A model generated the notes under the pieces. That model made no database searches. It saw nothing but the letters and a program-made list of their open reading frames with translations, and had not been told where the DNA came from. DNA of 64,000 nt, from assembly GCF_964275005.1 (NCBI RefSeq), contig NC_092688.1, positions 26,734,434-26,798,433 on the forward strand. Reading direction: 5' to 3'. This stretch comes from Diadema setosum (Eukaryota > Echinodermata > Echinoidea > Diadematoida > Diadematidae). Position numbers and translations under genes: made by a program. Shown piece by piece: positions 1 through 27,817 of this stretch; within the stretch, counting starts at the first letter, position 1, and every line of letters begins with the position of its first letter.

Positions 1-420
1 GTTAATTTGCGCTTGGGATCGTTACTCATCGTTACTACAAACGTTAATTTTCCCGATCGTTAGTTTGCGTTAATAACGATTCAGGTGAAACCGCTTGCGT
101 TAATGAAACGTTAATGTTTATTAACGCAAAGTTTCTTTTTGTATATACTGTATGTAAACAAAAACTGGCGTCTCGTGATTTTGACAGTGATTTATTACAC
201 AATAAAATCTTATTCGACTTAGGCACAGTGAATTCAATGGTTTTTTCCGTGAAAGTGTTCTTGGAATTTCATCGACTTAGGCGAGTATTCGACTTAAAAA
301 ATTCGACTTGTGAGTGAATTAATACACGTAAGTCAATGGGGAAAAATCGGGACTTTTTAAAATCATCGACTTACGCGATTATTCGACATATGCGACGTCG
401 ACTTAGGCAAGTTTAACTGT
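1..420. mobile_element. probable end of a DNA transposon (pogo/Tigger-like ending)
   Basis: Two sets of short reiterated motifs are visible: cgttaat at 1-130 and ttcgacttaggc/ttcgacttaag variants from about 208 to 410. The segment ends gtttaactgta at 410-420, reminiscent of pogo/Tigger ends flanked by TA. The other end is not in the window, so the class is a guess. Confidence 0.3.
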
Positions 421-2489
421 ACTTCCCTTAAATATTGCCATATAATACAGGCTTTTCAGTACACTTATTTCACTGTGTATTTATGTTCATGTATGTATAT
501 GTTTTGTTCTTGTCTCCAGTCCCTGTTTTCGGTATCACAATATCTGTGCAATGTCTCTGTCGTTGTTGTTATTTTATAACAACTAGTTCAAGTCCAAGTT
601 GATTTATTTCATTTCCAACAAACTAATAATTAGGGATACAATGAAATGTTCGTTTATACAGATGTCAGGAAATCAGTACAACAATGCGATAAACATAATA
701 ACATGTAATAAAGACACAGGTAAATTATCAACAAAGATACAAATAAATGTTATATCATTATGGTAAAGGCAGAAACAAAATTGCTGGAAATAGAGGGGAC
801 TGCTAAAAAGCAGAGCTTGTAGTATGCAGTCCCCTCATTAGAAAAAAAAATGAAAAAAAAATCAGATTGCAAAAAAGAAGGCAATTTGCGTAAGTGATAC
901 AAAACAGAGTAATACACACATATATGCACACACGAGGATGCACATTAATTAACAAACACAAGATGGCTCTCTTTGTAAAGGAAGAAATGAGGAGAGGATA
1001 GAAGGATTTAGTGAGAAAGGTAGTAAGTCCGAGGTGGACAATAAAAGGACAACTAAGGAGTGCAACTATCAAAAAAAAAAATAATAAATTCTTCAGTGCA
1101 CATATAACTGAGAACATTTTGCCACAAGCACAATGGCAGCATACAGAGAGAGAGGGAGAGAGAGAGAGAGAGGGTGGTACCTGTAGTCAAAGAAAATTCA
1201 GTCAGTCCTGTATTTTTGTTAGATATTCTAGGTTTTCTTTTTTCTAATCCTGCACAACATAAAGCTATTTGGACTACTTTTGTTCATTAATCTTGTGATT
1301 TTTGTTCAAATTTTATGATGCCAGCAGAGGGCAGGATGGCATACTTTCATTCTTCATAATGAAATGTTTTTTCCTTCTATTGCTGCAATATATATAGAAT
1401 ATATGTATATGTTTGTATATTTGTACCCAAGCAGGATGCCTCTATTTTCACTTAACAACTGCAGTAGTATATTGAAGCTTCTCAGAAAAATAGAAAACCT
1501 GTGTATGACTCTATATGTGTTGTCAGGAAATGAATTCAGTATGAGCTCCCTCAGGGAGACATTATATTGTATATCCAATAATAATGTTTGATTTGTTTAA
1601 GATTTATTATGACCTGATTTTATGTCAGTATTGTCTGGGGCAAATTGTTTTTCAATAGGGTCCCATTTTTTTTTCTCTCTCTCTCTTCTTTTCCTTTTCT
1701 TTTTAAAACAACAACTGCCAGGAAATGAAATTGAATCATTAAGTGTCCCCCATCTCTGGTTTGGTCATATAATCCTAGATTACTGTATAAACTTTATCTT
1801 TGTTGCAGGCTTTTTATTTTTTTTGAATTTCAGGAGTTAAGTGCTATTCGCAAATTCTACAATATGCGAAAATATCAACTCTGATCCCGATGTGAATGCG
1901 ACGTACACATATATATATTTGCCTGTTTACATCTGTACTCCATGATCACGAATTTAATCACGTGTGAAATTGTCGGGAAGTGCCAATCAGAGAAAAATTT
2001 GACTCGCTAGATATATGGCGTATACATTGTTTCTTGGCTCAGAACTTTTCATTAGAAATTAGTGCTTCTTAAAGTAGAGTTCAATCATATTATCAGTTAT
2101 TCTGTGGGCATGAAAAACACTATTTCCTACTCAAAAACATTACAAGAAAGAATATACATTTCTGATGATGAATGGCCTATTCTACTACATCTGGTACATG
2201 AATCTGTACGTTATCTTAGTCGTGGTAGAATTTTGGTAGCCACATTCCTATTTCTGAATTGTGGTGACATTGTTTGATCAAGAATGAACCAACCACCATT
2301 TCAGCGAGTTTTGTCACCATAGAAACAATAATAGATCAGAGATCATAAAGGCTGTACATATTTTATCTTGCCATCGCATAACTTTGATTTGTAATAAAAA
2401 GATGAGTTATGAGAATTTCTATATGTGTTCATGAAGTGAATTAATCTGTCAGATGTATATATTAATTTTTTACAAGTATTATTGCTATG

Positions 2490-2490
<1 letters not shown>
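421..2490. other. no gene seen
   Basis: AT-rich sequence with a (GA)n run near 1146-1172 and a pyrimidine tract near 1668-1705. Open frames here have no recognisable domain or splice context. Confidence 0.5.

Positions 2491-2492
<2 letters not shown>

Positions 2493-2531
<39 letters not shown>
2493..2531. repeat. (CA)n microsatellite
   Basis: About 19 uninterrupted CA units. Confidence 0.95.
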
Positions 2532-2532
<1 letters not shown>

Positions 2533-3255
2533 TGTAAGTCCCTGCTGCTCCACCTAGACTGCTTTACACCAACACCACACTCAAAATAGAAGGAAATTGT
2601 ATAAATGTAATTCACTCCAAGCAATTCACTCTTTGGAGGGATTTCTGAACATTTTACCTGATATATTCACTCTTATTCTTCCTGACTACTTACTCCTCTC
2701 TCTGACCCCTATTCTCTCATCTCCACTAGTGCAACATCAATTCCAAGCTCACTGCTGCCCCTCACTTGTCACTATTTGCCTTCCTTACATCCTTACACTC
2801 TCTATGTTGCCTCCTTCATCAACTTTCCCCTTTCTAGGCGGCTCTGCTAAGCAACAGTACCTACAAGGACTACATACACATGGCGTTCCTTGCAAACCTC
2901 TCTTCCTCAAACACCCTGCATCTTAACAACATACAGAAAGTAGGACAGAATTTGTGGGGGGAAAAAAAAAACCCAGAATGAAAATGGTTGCTACAGAAAA
3001 ACAAAGTAGTTTCTTATTTTTCTCAGTTGAATGATTCTCCATGCCCTCCTTTGCACTTTTCTCTCTCTATTCCACCCCCTCCTTCCCTTTCTTCTCTTCT
3101 ACCATTCTCTCTTACCATTCACACAAGTGGGTATGACATGTGCCAAAGCAAGCAACCACCTGGTACATGTTCTTATATATTTATATATATATGTATGTAT
3201 GATAAAAACCTAAAATGGCAATAGATCTAAAACGCTTTATCCTGGCGAGGAAAGC

Positions 3256-3312
<57 letters not shown>
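3256..3312. repeat. (AT)n microsatellite
   Basis: About 27 AT units, immediately left of the Penelope-like tail fragment at 3313-3423. Confidence 0.95.
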
Positions 3313-3315
<3 letters not shown>

Positions 3316-3421
3316 GATACTGAGTATCAACACTTGAGAAAGGGCGGCGAGACGCTCGAAAATTTGTGTGCAGAAATAAATTCTTGGTGAATACAGCATG
3401 AACTTTGTTCCAGTTTTGTTA

Positions 3422-3423
<2 letters not shown>
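3313..3423 (+). mobile_element. Penelope-like 3' tail fragment (candidate)
   Basis: A 110-bp unique segment contains gagaaagggcggcgagacg, then ctcgaaaatttgtg and aataaattc. This resembles the structured tails at the ends of Penelope-like elements. It lies between two long (AT)n tracts. No protein-coding part remains. Confidence 0.35.

Positions 3424-3472
<49 letters not shown>
3424..3472. repeat. (AT)n microsatellite
   Basis: About 23 AT units, immediately right of the tail fragment. Confidence 0.95.
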
Positions 3473-3474
<2 letters not shown>

Positions 3475-3479
3475 TTAGC

Positions 3480-6158
3480 AAAAAAAAATAAGAAAGTAAA
3501 CACTTTTTCAAGTTCATATTTCTCATAGCAAATTTAGCTAAATATTCAAGTCTTATATACCATGTTAAAGGTAATTTAATTGGCTATAAACCTGGTATGG
3601 TAGGTCAATAAAAAGGCAAACTTTACACATGAGTGAACACATTCGTTTCTCTCTTCCAAAGCACAAAAGTAAAAATTGCAAAAATGGACAAGTTGTCTTT
3701 CATGCATTGCTCTCAAATTGAGCAGTCGAAAATAGATATTCAAACATACACAAACTAAGACAAGAGAGAAAATTATTCGCATTATTTTGCCTGCTAGATG
3801 CACACAGGCGGAATGTCAACCCAGGGACTACAAGAAAATTTGCAGGACGGTCTGAATTAACAAACAGTCATCCTGTCCTTCATCAGTGTTCATTCACACT
3901 CGCAAAACAAAAAGAGCGAAAGACTTGAAATTAAGGCACAAAGTCCCAGACACTGGACAACAATTATAAAACAAATGACGCTCAAATTGCTTCCACTACA
4001 AAACTCTTCTAGATGACACTATACCATTCATCACCCGTAGAGATACATGTATATACTATTAAAGAACACCTCTTCATATTATTATCTCTATGTCTACTCG
4101 CAAGAAGCAGACCGTAGACGACATGATCCAGGCATTGATGAAACTTCAAGCATTTTGCACTCTCTGCTGCTGATGTTTGCACTTTACTAATAAGGGACCC
4201 TAAACCGGCTATCTAATCAACAATTGACGACCCGCTACATGATCAACGTATAAATACAATGAAATTAACAAGTATGTTTGCGATAGAAATATAATCGGAC
4301 TCAAAGAAAGGGGAAGCTCATTGCATGCCTTCTCATGCCGTCAACATTCTAATTATTATTTGTCAGGCAGGTCATATACATACTTTGGATTCACACCGCT
4401 TACCACATTTCACCTTGTGTAGGCCTATTATAATTCATTGTTTGAATGGCAGCACACGATGGAATTATAATATCCGGGACACTGTCGTAATTATGCTCAC
4501 GTTCACATGCACTGCAAAATAAGCTTTATTAGTCACTGACCCCTCTATGACCCCATGCATCAGTTGCAAATCACGCCACACTGCCTATAACTCGGAATCA
4601 ATTCATTATCGTCTCCTATGTGCAGTACATGATGGCTTTTAGCGATGAAAGACAAACGGCAACAATCCTTATTATCAAGATAATAACAAACAAACAAGCA
4701 ACACACAAGCAAGCAAGCAGACAAACAAACAACCAAACTTCAAACGCATTTCCTGGGAAAACACACATCAACACATCATGCCACTATTCAATCTACAGTT
4801 TTCAACGAAGTGGAAGTAGACCTACAGTGTCATCACAACACGTAAATTTCATTCCAGCACAGGGAAAGTGTGGCATCCCTTATGAGGATGCCTGGACTTG
4901 TGAGTAATTAACAGTGCTATGAGATCTTGAAAAGGCCTGGTATTTTTTTTTTTCAGACATATGCGTACATCGTTACGACCTTAATCTTGTGGCAACTGCT
5001 GATACAAGATAGACCTTTCTTCATTAAACCTTTGAGCAAAAAACCACACTTGTCTTTCAATTTTCGATTCACATTGCATGTAAGCAGGTTGCCAATAGTA
5101 ATAATAGATTGATCACAGTGTATCATTCAAATCACATGTCTGACATCTGAGTAGGGCCTACAAGTAACGTGCACGTGCCATTGTATGCTTTCCCGTAGGC
5201 AGCTGTACTAGTGCAAAAAAAAAAAAATAACACACACAAAAAAAATCAACCCAGCTCACATGGCGAAAAAATAAGAGGGTAAAAGCTCTTCTGTTTTTCA
5301 TGTTTCAAGTCTGCTTTAGCAAATCAGTTCGATGTTGCGAAACAAAGATGTCTTTGGAAAGCAGTCGTACAAAACTGATCAAAACTGAATAGATAAAACA
5401 AAATAAACAAAATGAATTAATCCTCAAGCATAATTGACCGCTTTGAACCCCACTCAAAAAATCAACCTGTTATCGATCGTAAAGAAGAAAACTTCATTAT
5501 TGTTCAATTTGACTTTCGAGAATAAATCCCAAAGAAAGCAATATTATATTAAACTTGGAGAGAGAAAAAAAAAACTCAATTCGCAAATTCGAAGTCATGA
5601 CGTTAGTTTCTCTCAAGTCTCCCACTGGTTTTCTCACAACTCTACAATCACATTCCCCTTCTTTGCAATGAGCGTATAGTAAACACTGATAAAAGCGAGA
5701 ATGAATATTTCGCAACATTTTTTTTTTTCGGTGGTGGTGATGGTGGCAACAAAGTTTATCGATTTAAGATGAAACAGTTTCATTGTACCAACCACTGAAG
5801 TCACCTATAGAACGCAGAGGACAGTTTTAATTCCTTCAAACTTGATTTACGAATATATAGGTACGTCATTTCTAAAGATATAAAATGAATACGTGCGAAC
5901 AAAAGATCAGAATCTTTGAATGAATGAAAGAAGAGGGAAATGGAACCCAACCCCCTCATATCAGACGATGTAGAATGGAACAATAAACAACGTCGACAAC
6001 ATTAAATGAACGATTACAATAACTCGGGTGCGGGAGACGCGCGTCGTATTGCAGTATTGCAGTGATACACGCCAGCCCGCAGACAATGAACCTGGCGAGA
6101 CCTATACCTCGTAGAGAGACATAAACTGATTTACAGAACTCATCGACGCGCGTCGATA
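3480..6158. other. no gene seen
   Basis: AT-rich DNA with short homopolymers and an ACAA/CAAG-rich patch at 4688-4735. The 27-codon frame at 4090-4173 has no splice or homology support. Confidence 0.5.
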
Positions 6159-6556
6159 TTAAAGGGATGGGTACAGTATTGGTGGAGATGAGAACTGGGC
6201 TTTTAACTTTTTCGAGATACCAAGAAACACTTATGATATCGTTCAGAGCATACCATTTTAAGAGGAATTCAAAGTTTATTTGATGAAAATTGGGTTTGGA
6301 ATGACTGAAACATCCAAAAACAAAGTAAAACAAAGCGATCATAATAAAATTTAATGTGGGTCCCACACTTTATTAGAATCGCTCTTTCTTTGGATATCTC
6401 GGCCATTTCAAAACCAATTTTCATCAAATAAACATTGAATTCCTCATAGAATTACATGATATTTCATATTTCATAAGAGGTTTCTCATTATCTCACCAAA
6501 AAAAAATGTTAGAAACCTGAAATTAGGTCTCAATCAAAACTATACGATCTCTTTAA
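6159..6556 (+). mobile_element. palindromic TTAA-ended MITE family A, copy 1
   Basis: Begins ttaaagggatgg and ends ctctttaa. The left half (agtattggtggagatgag ... gatgaaaattgg) and right half (ccaattttcatcaaataaa ...) are diverged inverted copies, so the 400-bp element folds on itself. Five more copies lie in this window. No coding capacity is seen, so it is non-autonomous. Confidence 0.75.
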
Positions 6557-7233
6557 GTGCTTCACAGGTACAAAAGCATTCTATTATTGCACGTAAGGAT
6601 AAAACATCAAGGCCATCTGACTAAATTTTTACGTCAATGTGTAAATAGCAATACGCTCAGGCCAACTTTTCTCATTGATTTTCCTGGCTCCCGGGCAAAA
6701 AAAAAAAACAACAACAACAAAACAACAACAACTACTTGGAACTACAACGAATAGTTCCATGGTAAAACGTTGACCATATTAACTTGTGTCAAAATGATAG
6801 GTGCACACCCATCTACTGCTCATCACGGCTTTTCACCACGCGGAGACAAATTCACCAGTATGATAATCATCGCCATAACAACAGCAACAGGGAAAAGATA
6901 AGGAAAGAAGGAAAATAATAAACAAAGAAGAGTGGTAATTCAATAACCGCTTATGAGTATGGCCGTCTCTTTAAAGCGTCGAAGGGCTTACACGTCCAAG
7001 ACTGACCGGTGGTAAGACTTCTTTCTTTCTTCCTTTATTTTCATTCTTTAAATTCTAAGAATTCATCTTACCTATGAATAAATTTGAAAAGACAAGAGGA
7101 GAAAAACAAAGTCAAAACATCAAATCCCTGTCAGATATATTGGCTGTATGATCTTTATCAATATCAAGTGAAGAGTTGGAAAATGTGTGCAAAAGAGAGA
7201 GAGAGAAAAAAAAACAGATTTTAGAAGGAAAAG
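6557..7233. other. no gene seen
   Basis: Contains an (A)n/CAA patch near 6697-6732 and a CTTT-rich patch near 7018-7040; nothing else was recognised. Confidence 0.5.
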
Positions 7234-7468
7234 GCGTTGATTTGGCTCAGTCGGTAGCGCGTCTGCCTCCAGGTCCAAGGCACCCGGATTCGATTCCTTG
7301 GTCCCACTGAGTAATGTTGTGTGTAATCATACCGTCCCCTCTAAAGCAAGAGGCCAAATACTCTGTCCCTCGGACAGCCACAGGACATAAAATGGAGGTC
7401 CCGTGTGTGAGAGAGTCACAACTCATGCAGGTAAAATATCCCGCTGCATTTACGGTGACTTATTCATT

Positions 7469-7502
<34 letters not shown>
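7234..7502 (+). mobile_element. tRNA-derived SINE with poly(A) tail
   Basis: The tRNA-like head has an A box TGGCTCAGTCGG (7243-7254) and a B box GGATTCGATTCC (7286-7297), the RNA polymerase III internal promoter. About 170 bp of unrelated body follows, then 32 A residues (7471-7502). The uniform tail suggests a fairly young insertion. No clear target duplication was found. It is not a functional tRNA gene because the body runs on past the acceptor position. Confidence 0.75.
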
Positions 7503-7503
<1 letters not shown>

Positions 7504-9575
7504 AGGGTGATAATCTCGGTGAAGTGTGCTACCCACCTATACTAATACCCGTGCACACAAAACCAGTGCGATAGGATATCTTCAAAGCATGAAGCCTGTA
7601 CTTTAACAGAAGAAAAAGGATGAAAGAGAAGGAGAAGGATGAGGAAGATCGACCAAAGAAGAAAGTAGAACTGGCTGCTTTCAATGGCTGTACTCCAAAG
7701 TTTTTCTTACGAACCCTAGTAATAGTGGCTGGGAGATTAATATCACAATTACTATAACCCAGCCTAGTGCCCCGGCTATGTGCAATGGGTTATACAGCTA
7801 CCAGCATGATGGCTCATAGAGGATGCGTGGTCGTCTGCACAGCCGATTTTGGCTGTTAGTTAGACAAAGTAGTAAAATAAAACACAAGGTTATAAGGCAC
7901 AGTCAGACCTGAAATACAACAATATAGTCCATGTGATCATTAACCTTGTAATTACAAATCCCAATACTGTATATTGATTGTTGTTGGTGGTGGTGGTGGC
8001 GTATTCCCATGGTTGAGCATCCGGATATTTAACAATGTTTAACGGCGGCAGGACTAAAAACAAACCCACGATCGGCATAATTATGCTTGAGACGAAATTA
8101 TCTTCCATAATTGGCTTTGTAAGTCCATGAAGCTATCAGATATGGTGCATCTTAACAATAATCCAACAGCCACAAGAAATGTTCTTGACAAATTACAGAA
8201 AAGGGATTGTAGAGGGATGATTGTAGAGGGATGATTATTCAAACGCCGCGCCAACGCGACTCCGTGTCGTCTAGATACCACATACTAGTAGATTCACACA
8301 GTGCATGCATGTTTGTATGCACTGCATTCACACCGACTCGCACAATAATTTGCGAACTGTATGTTTTCACTCCAGCTATACCGGAAATGACCCGACCATG
8401 AGAATAGTAAATAGTTGTTATTGCTATTTGTTGTTGCTGTAGATATTAATGTTCTTGTTGATGGTATTGAGTTGCTGTTATTCATACTTGTTATTGATGA
8501 TAGTTGTTACTTGTGGGTTTTAGTTATATTGACGGTTGCTTTGGTTGTTGTTATTGTTTTTGTGACGCTTGCGCTGAGGCATGCAGGCAGACTCGCATCA
8601 TTGAAAGCCTGTAGCAGGACTACCAACATTCATCATGAGAGAGATTCTAAAGGTTGACCAGCTTGTACCTCACATGCTCTCTATAGTGACAAAAACATAA
8701 GGCTCAAATTAGGAGCATTGTTTTTTCATAGTTCTGTTATCTGGACAAGAATGCAGAGATTTATCTGGGCATAAGTTTTCAGGAGGCAGAACGAAGGAGA
8801 CTATAGGTTTCATCTGCTGTACGATGAAACATTATGATAAAAAAGAAAATCAAGCCATTTGTGTGATCCTACGCGGAGCTGCACCAGTTCTAAATCCTGG
8901 AAATAGATATGGCAACTATCTACCACAATCCTGGAAGTGTCTGGATTCTATTACAAAAACTAGTGTTGGATTCTGCTGGCTTTGTTATGATTTCAGTACG
9001 TTAGGCGTGTGAATGGAACCTGGTAGGGACATAATGTATCAAGACTTAAATGCGGCAATTACGGTTTCATTGCAAATATCATGACAACATAATTGTCTCA
9101 ATTAGCCAATCACCTGCGTTTCGGGCTTTAACCATATCAACTATACTTTTAATCTGCGGATGATATCTGCGAATGATATCTGAGGTAAATTTTGGAAAAT
9201 GGTGCTCTGTTCCCATCGAGGGTCTTTGGAAGCACCGTCGAGTATAAAAAGTTCAACCACCACCTGATATCCCTGGCTTTTTTTTCCCATTTTCCCCGGA
9301 GCCTTCTTAAACCCTATCTATTCTGATCATTTCTTTCGCGGGATTTCCCACAAAGCTGTTCGTGTGTCCTGAGAAAATTCAGCTGATCAAGACAGTTTCA
9401 TAATGTATACGCGTCCTTTTGGCCTCAAAATCGAGCAAAGTTTCATTTCCTTTCATCTTCATCTTAGTCTTCTCCTGTGGCTGGAATTCGATTCGCAAAA
9501 GCGCTGTTTGTTGCTCGGCCCTGCGAAAATATTGTACATTCCTTGAGATCATCTCTATCGAAGTACTGACTGACG
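7503..9575. other. SDR1 downstream region, no further gene seen
   Basis: Probably includes the SDR1 3' untranslated region close to 9575. A short tandem duplication (gtagagggatgatt) lies at 8208-8237 and a TTG-rich stretch near 8415-8560. Confidence 0.45.
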
Positions 9576-24352
<14,777 letters not shown>

Positions 24353-25548
24353 GGTTCGAGTTCACAAAAATTGATGACGACGAGTTGTTATAGATCTCCA
24401 AGTGTGCTGTATAACCATCAGAATCGAATCACACCACGAGTACACTGCGACAGAAAAACACTGCAATTGCACATCCATGTACAGTCGTCGCACATCTCTC
24501 CGGGGGCCCCAGCACTCGGCACCCAGCACTCGGCACCACTGAGGACGCGGGCCTCGGATGTCGGTGGAAATCTGTGTCGAGAGAACACAGAAGGAGTGTA
24601 TTCAATATTACACGTTGTGGGCGGCATGAAGAACAATAAAGTTGAATTCCTCGTAATCACAGCCGTTAAAACACTGCATGCATGAACCAAAGATAACACA
24701 TTATACAGCAGCACAATCTGTCCATCATTTTAGTTATCAGCGATATGAGTGACAATGAGATATAGCAGTAATAAAAACGGTATGAGTAACAAGCAACAAT
24801 AATCTTACAGAATGGCAGAATAGAGGAGTAGAATCCTGCAATATGATTATCTACCAGGTACAGTAGAAGTAGAACACGAAATAGTGCAGAAAGTAGTAGT
24901 AGTTGTAGTAGTAGTAGCAGTATGTAGTAGCAGTAGTAGTAGAAATAGTAGCAGCGGTAGCAGTCGAAGAGTAGGCTACAAAGTCGTAACATATAGTGGT
25001 ACTAAATAATGGCAAGGTTGAAATTCGAACTTTTGCCATGTTCGAGATACGTCCTTTTTGCCCGATTTCTTTGTTTTCTTTATTTCCTTGTCCCTTTTTT
25101 TTTTCTGGGAGGGGATGTTGCTGCCACTGTTGCGGGAAGTATACTCTTTTTGCAATTCAGTCACAAGATTTAATGCTGTTCTTGCTCTTCTTCCAGTTCA
25201 ATGACAAATTTGAAACCCGATATCTTGTCATTTCTAAGTCCGTCCTTCTTGTCCAATTTTGAATATTTATTCGGCTTTTCTATTTCTAATTACTACTTTT
25301 TTTTTTGCTGAAAATATTAATGGTCAGTACACTATTTTCACAATTCAATCACAGAATGTAAACCTGCTATTGACGTAAAGCTTCAATGACAAAGAAGACA
25401 GTCTAGACTCCCTGAGATATTACGGCCTTAATTATCGTTACCAATTTTGACTGCAGGAAGTCATCATTTGAATTTGAAACAGAAACTTGAAACTGGAAAC
25501 TTAGAAACACACGTTTCTTTGACCCAATCAGGGAATCCCAGGTCCCCG
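24353..25548. other. SDR1 upstream region
   Basis: Should hold the SDR1 promoter. A GC-rich island at about 24485-24570 contains a small tandem repeat cagcactcggcaccc. Near 24890-24965 a TAG/CAG trinucleotide patch occurs. No TATA box was assigned. Confidence 0.4.
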
Positions 25549-25569
25549 GTAGTAGTAGTAGTAGTAGTA

Positions 25570-25626
<57 letters not shown>

Positions 25627-25870
25627 AAGTAGTATTGGTGGTAGTAGTGCACTAGTAGTAGTAGTGGTAGTAGTTATAGTAATAGTAGTAGTAGTAGTAG
25701 TTGTTGTTGTTGTTGTTGTTGTTGTAGTTGCTGTTGTAGTAGTATACATAGTAATTATTACTAGTATACTAGTATCTTGGCAGTAATATAGAAGTAATAG
25801 TAGTAGTAGTAGTAAATAGTAGTACTAGACGTAGTAATAATACTTATATTATAGTATAATTATAGTATAG
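25549..25870. repeat. (GTA)n / (TTG)n compound microsatellite
   Basis: Nearly continuous GTA units with a GTT patch at 25700-25730. It is contiguous with the 5' edge of the LINE at 25877. Confidence 0.95.
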
Positions 25871-25876
25871 TACAAA

Positions 25877-27611
25877 AGGGTTTATTTCCAGATGATTTCA
25901 AAGTAGCTAAAATTATACCAATATGTAAAAAAGGAAAGGAGAGTATTTTATCAATATATAAACCAATTTCCATTTTATCTGCGTTTTCCAAAATATTTGA
26001 AAAACGTCTTATGTCTTATCTTTCCCATAATGATATATTTAACAAACAATTTGGGTTTCGACAAAAACATTCCCTTTAAACGTTAAATGGCATTCTTAGC
26101 TATTATTGACAAAATTACAACGCTATACAGAACAAGAACCTGTTTGCAGGAATATTCTGTGATCTGTCGAAGGCTTTTGATTGCATTAACCATACAATGT
26201 TGTTGAGTAAGTGCAGTTTTATGGTATAAGAGGTACAGCTTTTAATAATTGGTTGAAGAGTTATCTTTTTAGGGTGTGCAATATGTAACATTGAAGGGAT
26301 TTTTTTTTCTTCTCCCCGTGTGATTGTAAATATCGGTGTACCTCAGGGGTCTGTTTTAGGTCCATCACGTTTTATTCTTTATACCTCTTATTATGCTACC
26401 AAATATTTGGAGTTGATCTCATGTGCCTATGATACTAGTTTTTTATTCCATGTACAAATATCGATCAGTGCAATCTTAAGTTGTGAACTAGAGAAAGTTA
26501 ATCAGTATGGTTCATAACCAATAAATTGAAATTAAAGACAGATAAAACATAATAATGTATGATATTTAGACCAAGAAATATAGTGGTAAGTACTGATGAT
26601 TTTAATGTCAAGATGGCTGATTTCAGAATTCCAGTTGTTAGTTTTACAAAATTTCGTGGAGTTATTATAGCTGATCATTTAACATAGAAATATGATGTCA
26701 ACGAAGTATGCTGCAAAGTCTCCAGAGCAATGGGTGCAGCTGTAAGCAATCAATAGTATACGTACAATCCTACCTTCTGAAATTCTTGTCAAGTTATGTT
26801 ATACCTTGATTATGCCTCATTTATCTTATTGTAACATTGTATGGGGAAATTGTGCAAAGTATCTCTTAGTGCAAATTTTTGTTACAAAAGCGTGCAATTC
26901 GTATGATTAGTAATATACAATTTCTTTGGTCACACAGATCCATTATTCAAAGAACATAATATATTGACCATTTTTGATATGAGCAAATTCTTTCTCGCTA
27001 TTTTCATGTACACATAAATGAATGATATTTTGCCAAAGTGTCTTGATATTTCCTTCATCCAAAATAAGAACAATTCTGATATATACTAGACAGATGAATA
27101 ATTTGTATATCCCCAATTTTAAATGCTGTATTTCAAGATACACTTTCAAATACATGGGACCTGTATTATGGAATGATTTGCCAAATACGATAAAGTCGTC
27201 TAATAGACTTTCAATATTTAAAAGAGGTTGTATATTATTTCTTGTTCATAAAGATATGCTATACATTATGTTCAGTTTTATTCAGTGTACATTTACCTCG
27301 CTTTGATGACTCTCGCCTTTTTACATGTATTTTGCTCTTTCCATCGTATAGTTTTCTAGTGTTTTGAATTGCATTAATGTAACCATTTTAGCTGTAATAC
27401 TTTGGATCAGCCATAGAAAGACCAACGGTCTATGTTGATCCCCCACATATTGGGATATTGTTTTCATGTTGTGTTTTGTCTCTTGTCAAACTTTTATACA
27501 AGTAGTACATTTCCTGTATTCTTCCAATGTTCTATGTATAGTTCTTGTAATCTTTGTAATTTTTTTTTTTAAATCAAGATGTGGAAGTAAATGAAATGAA
27601 ATGAAATTGAA
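25877..27611 (+). mobile_element. 5'-truncated CR1/Jockey-like LINE
   Basis: Reverse-transcriptase blocks in order: FPDDFKVAKIIPICKKG (25885), FCDLSKAFDCINH (near 26160), GVPQGSVLGP (near 26335), a damaged YADD-equivalent, FRGVIIADHL, then the C-terminal GPVLWNDLPNTI (near 27160). It ends in a short-repeat tail atgaaatgaaatgaaat (27590-27611). Many stops and frameshifts; not functional. The N-terminal endonuclease part is missing. Confidence 0.8.
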
Positions 27612-27612
27612 A

Positions 27613-27808
27613 TATACACTCTAAAAACGCAAATGTTGAATCAACATTTAAAAGGGCCGAGGAGTGACAGCATTTTTGAAGTGTTGCGTCCAACTTTTAA
27701 AATAACATTTTAAATGTTGAATCTAGCAGGAAAACCAACACTTGAAAATGTTGTCACTCCTCCGCCCTTTTAAATGCTAATTCAACATTTGTGTTTTTAG
27801 AGTGTAAG
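27613..27808. mobile_element. palindromic MITE, CACTCTAAAAAC termini
   Basis: Ends cactctaaaaacgcaaatgtt and its inverse aacatttgtgtttttagagtg. The arms pair for about 60 bp (including ttaaaagggc..aggagtgac). TA on each side is the possible target duplication. Confidence 0.8.
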
Positions 27809-27817
27809 AATAGTTTA

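Noticed and set aside
4090-4173. 27-codon frame starting MSTRKKQTVDDMIQALMK
   Set aside because: Looks protein-like at first but is too short, with no splice continuation and no recognised family.
5956-6366. 136-codon minus-strand frame
   Set aside because: Overlaps MITE family A copy 1; similar frames recur in the other copies and reflect the repeat, not a gene.
7234-7310. Possible tRNA gene
   Set aside because: Has both internal promoter boxes, but the body and poly(A) tail show a SINE, and a proper cloverleaf end was not found.
24371-24714. Overlapping ~100-codon frames upstream of SDR1
   Set aside because: No domain, both strands open, and the position is the SDR1 5' flank; more likely chance frames in a GC-rich patch.
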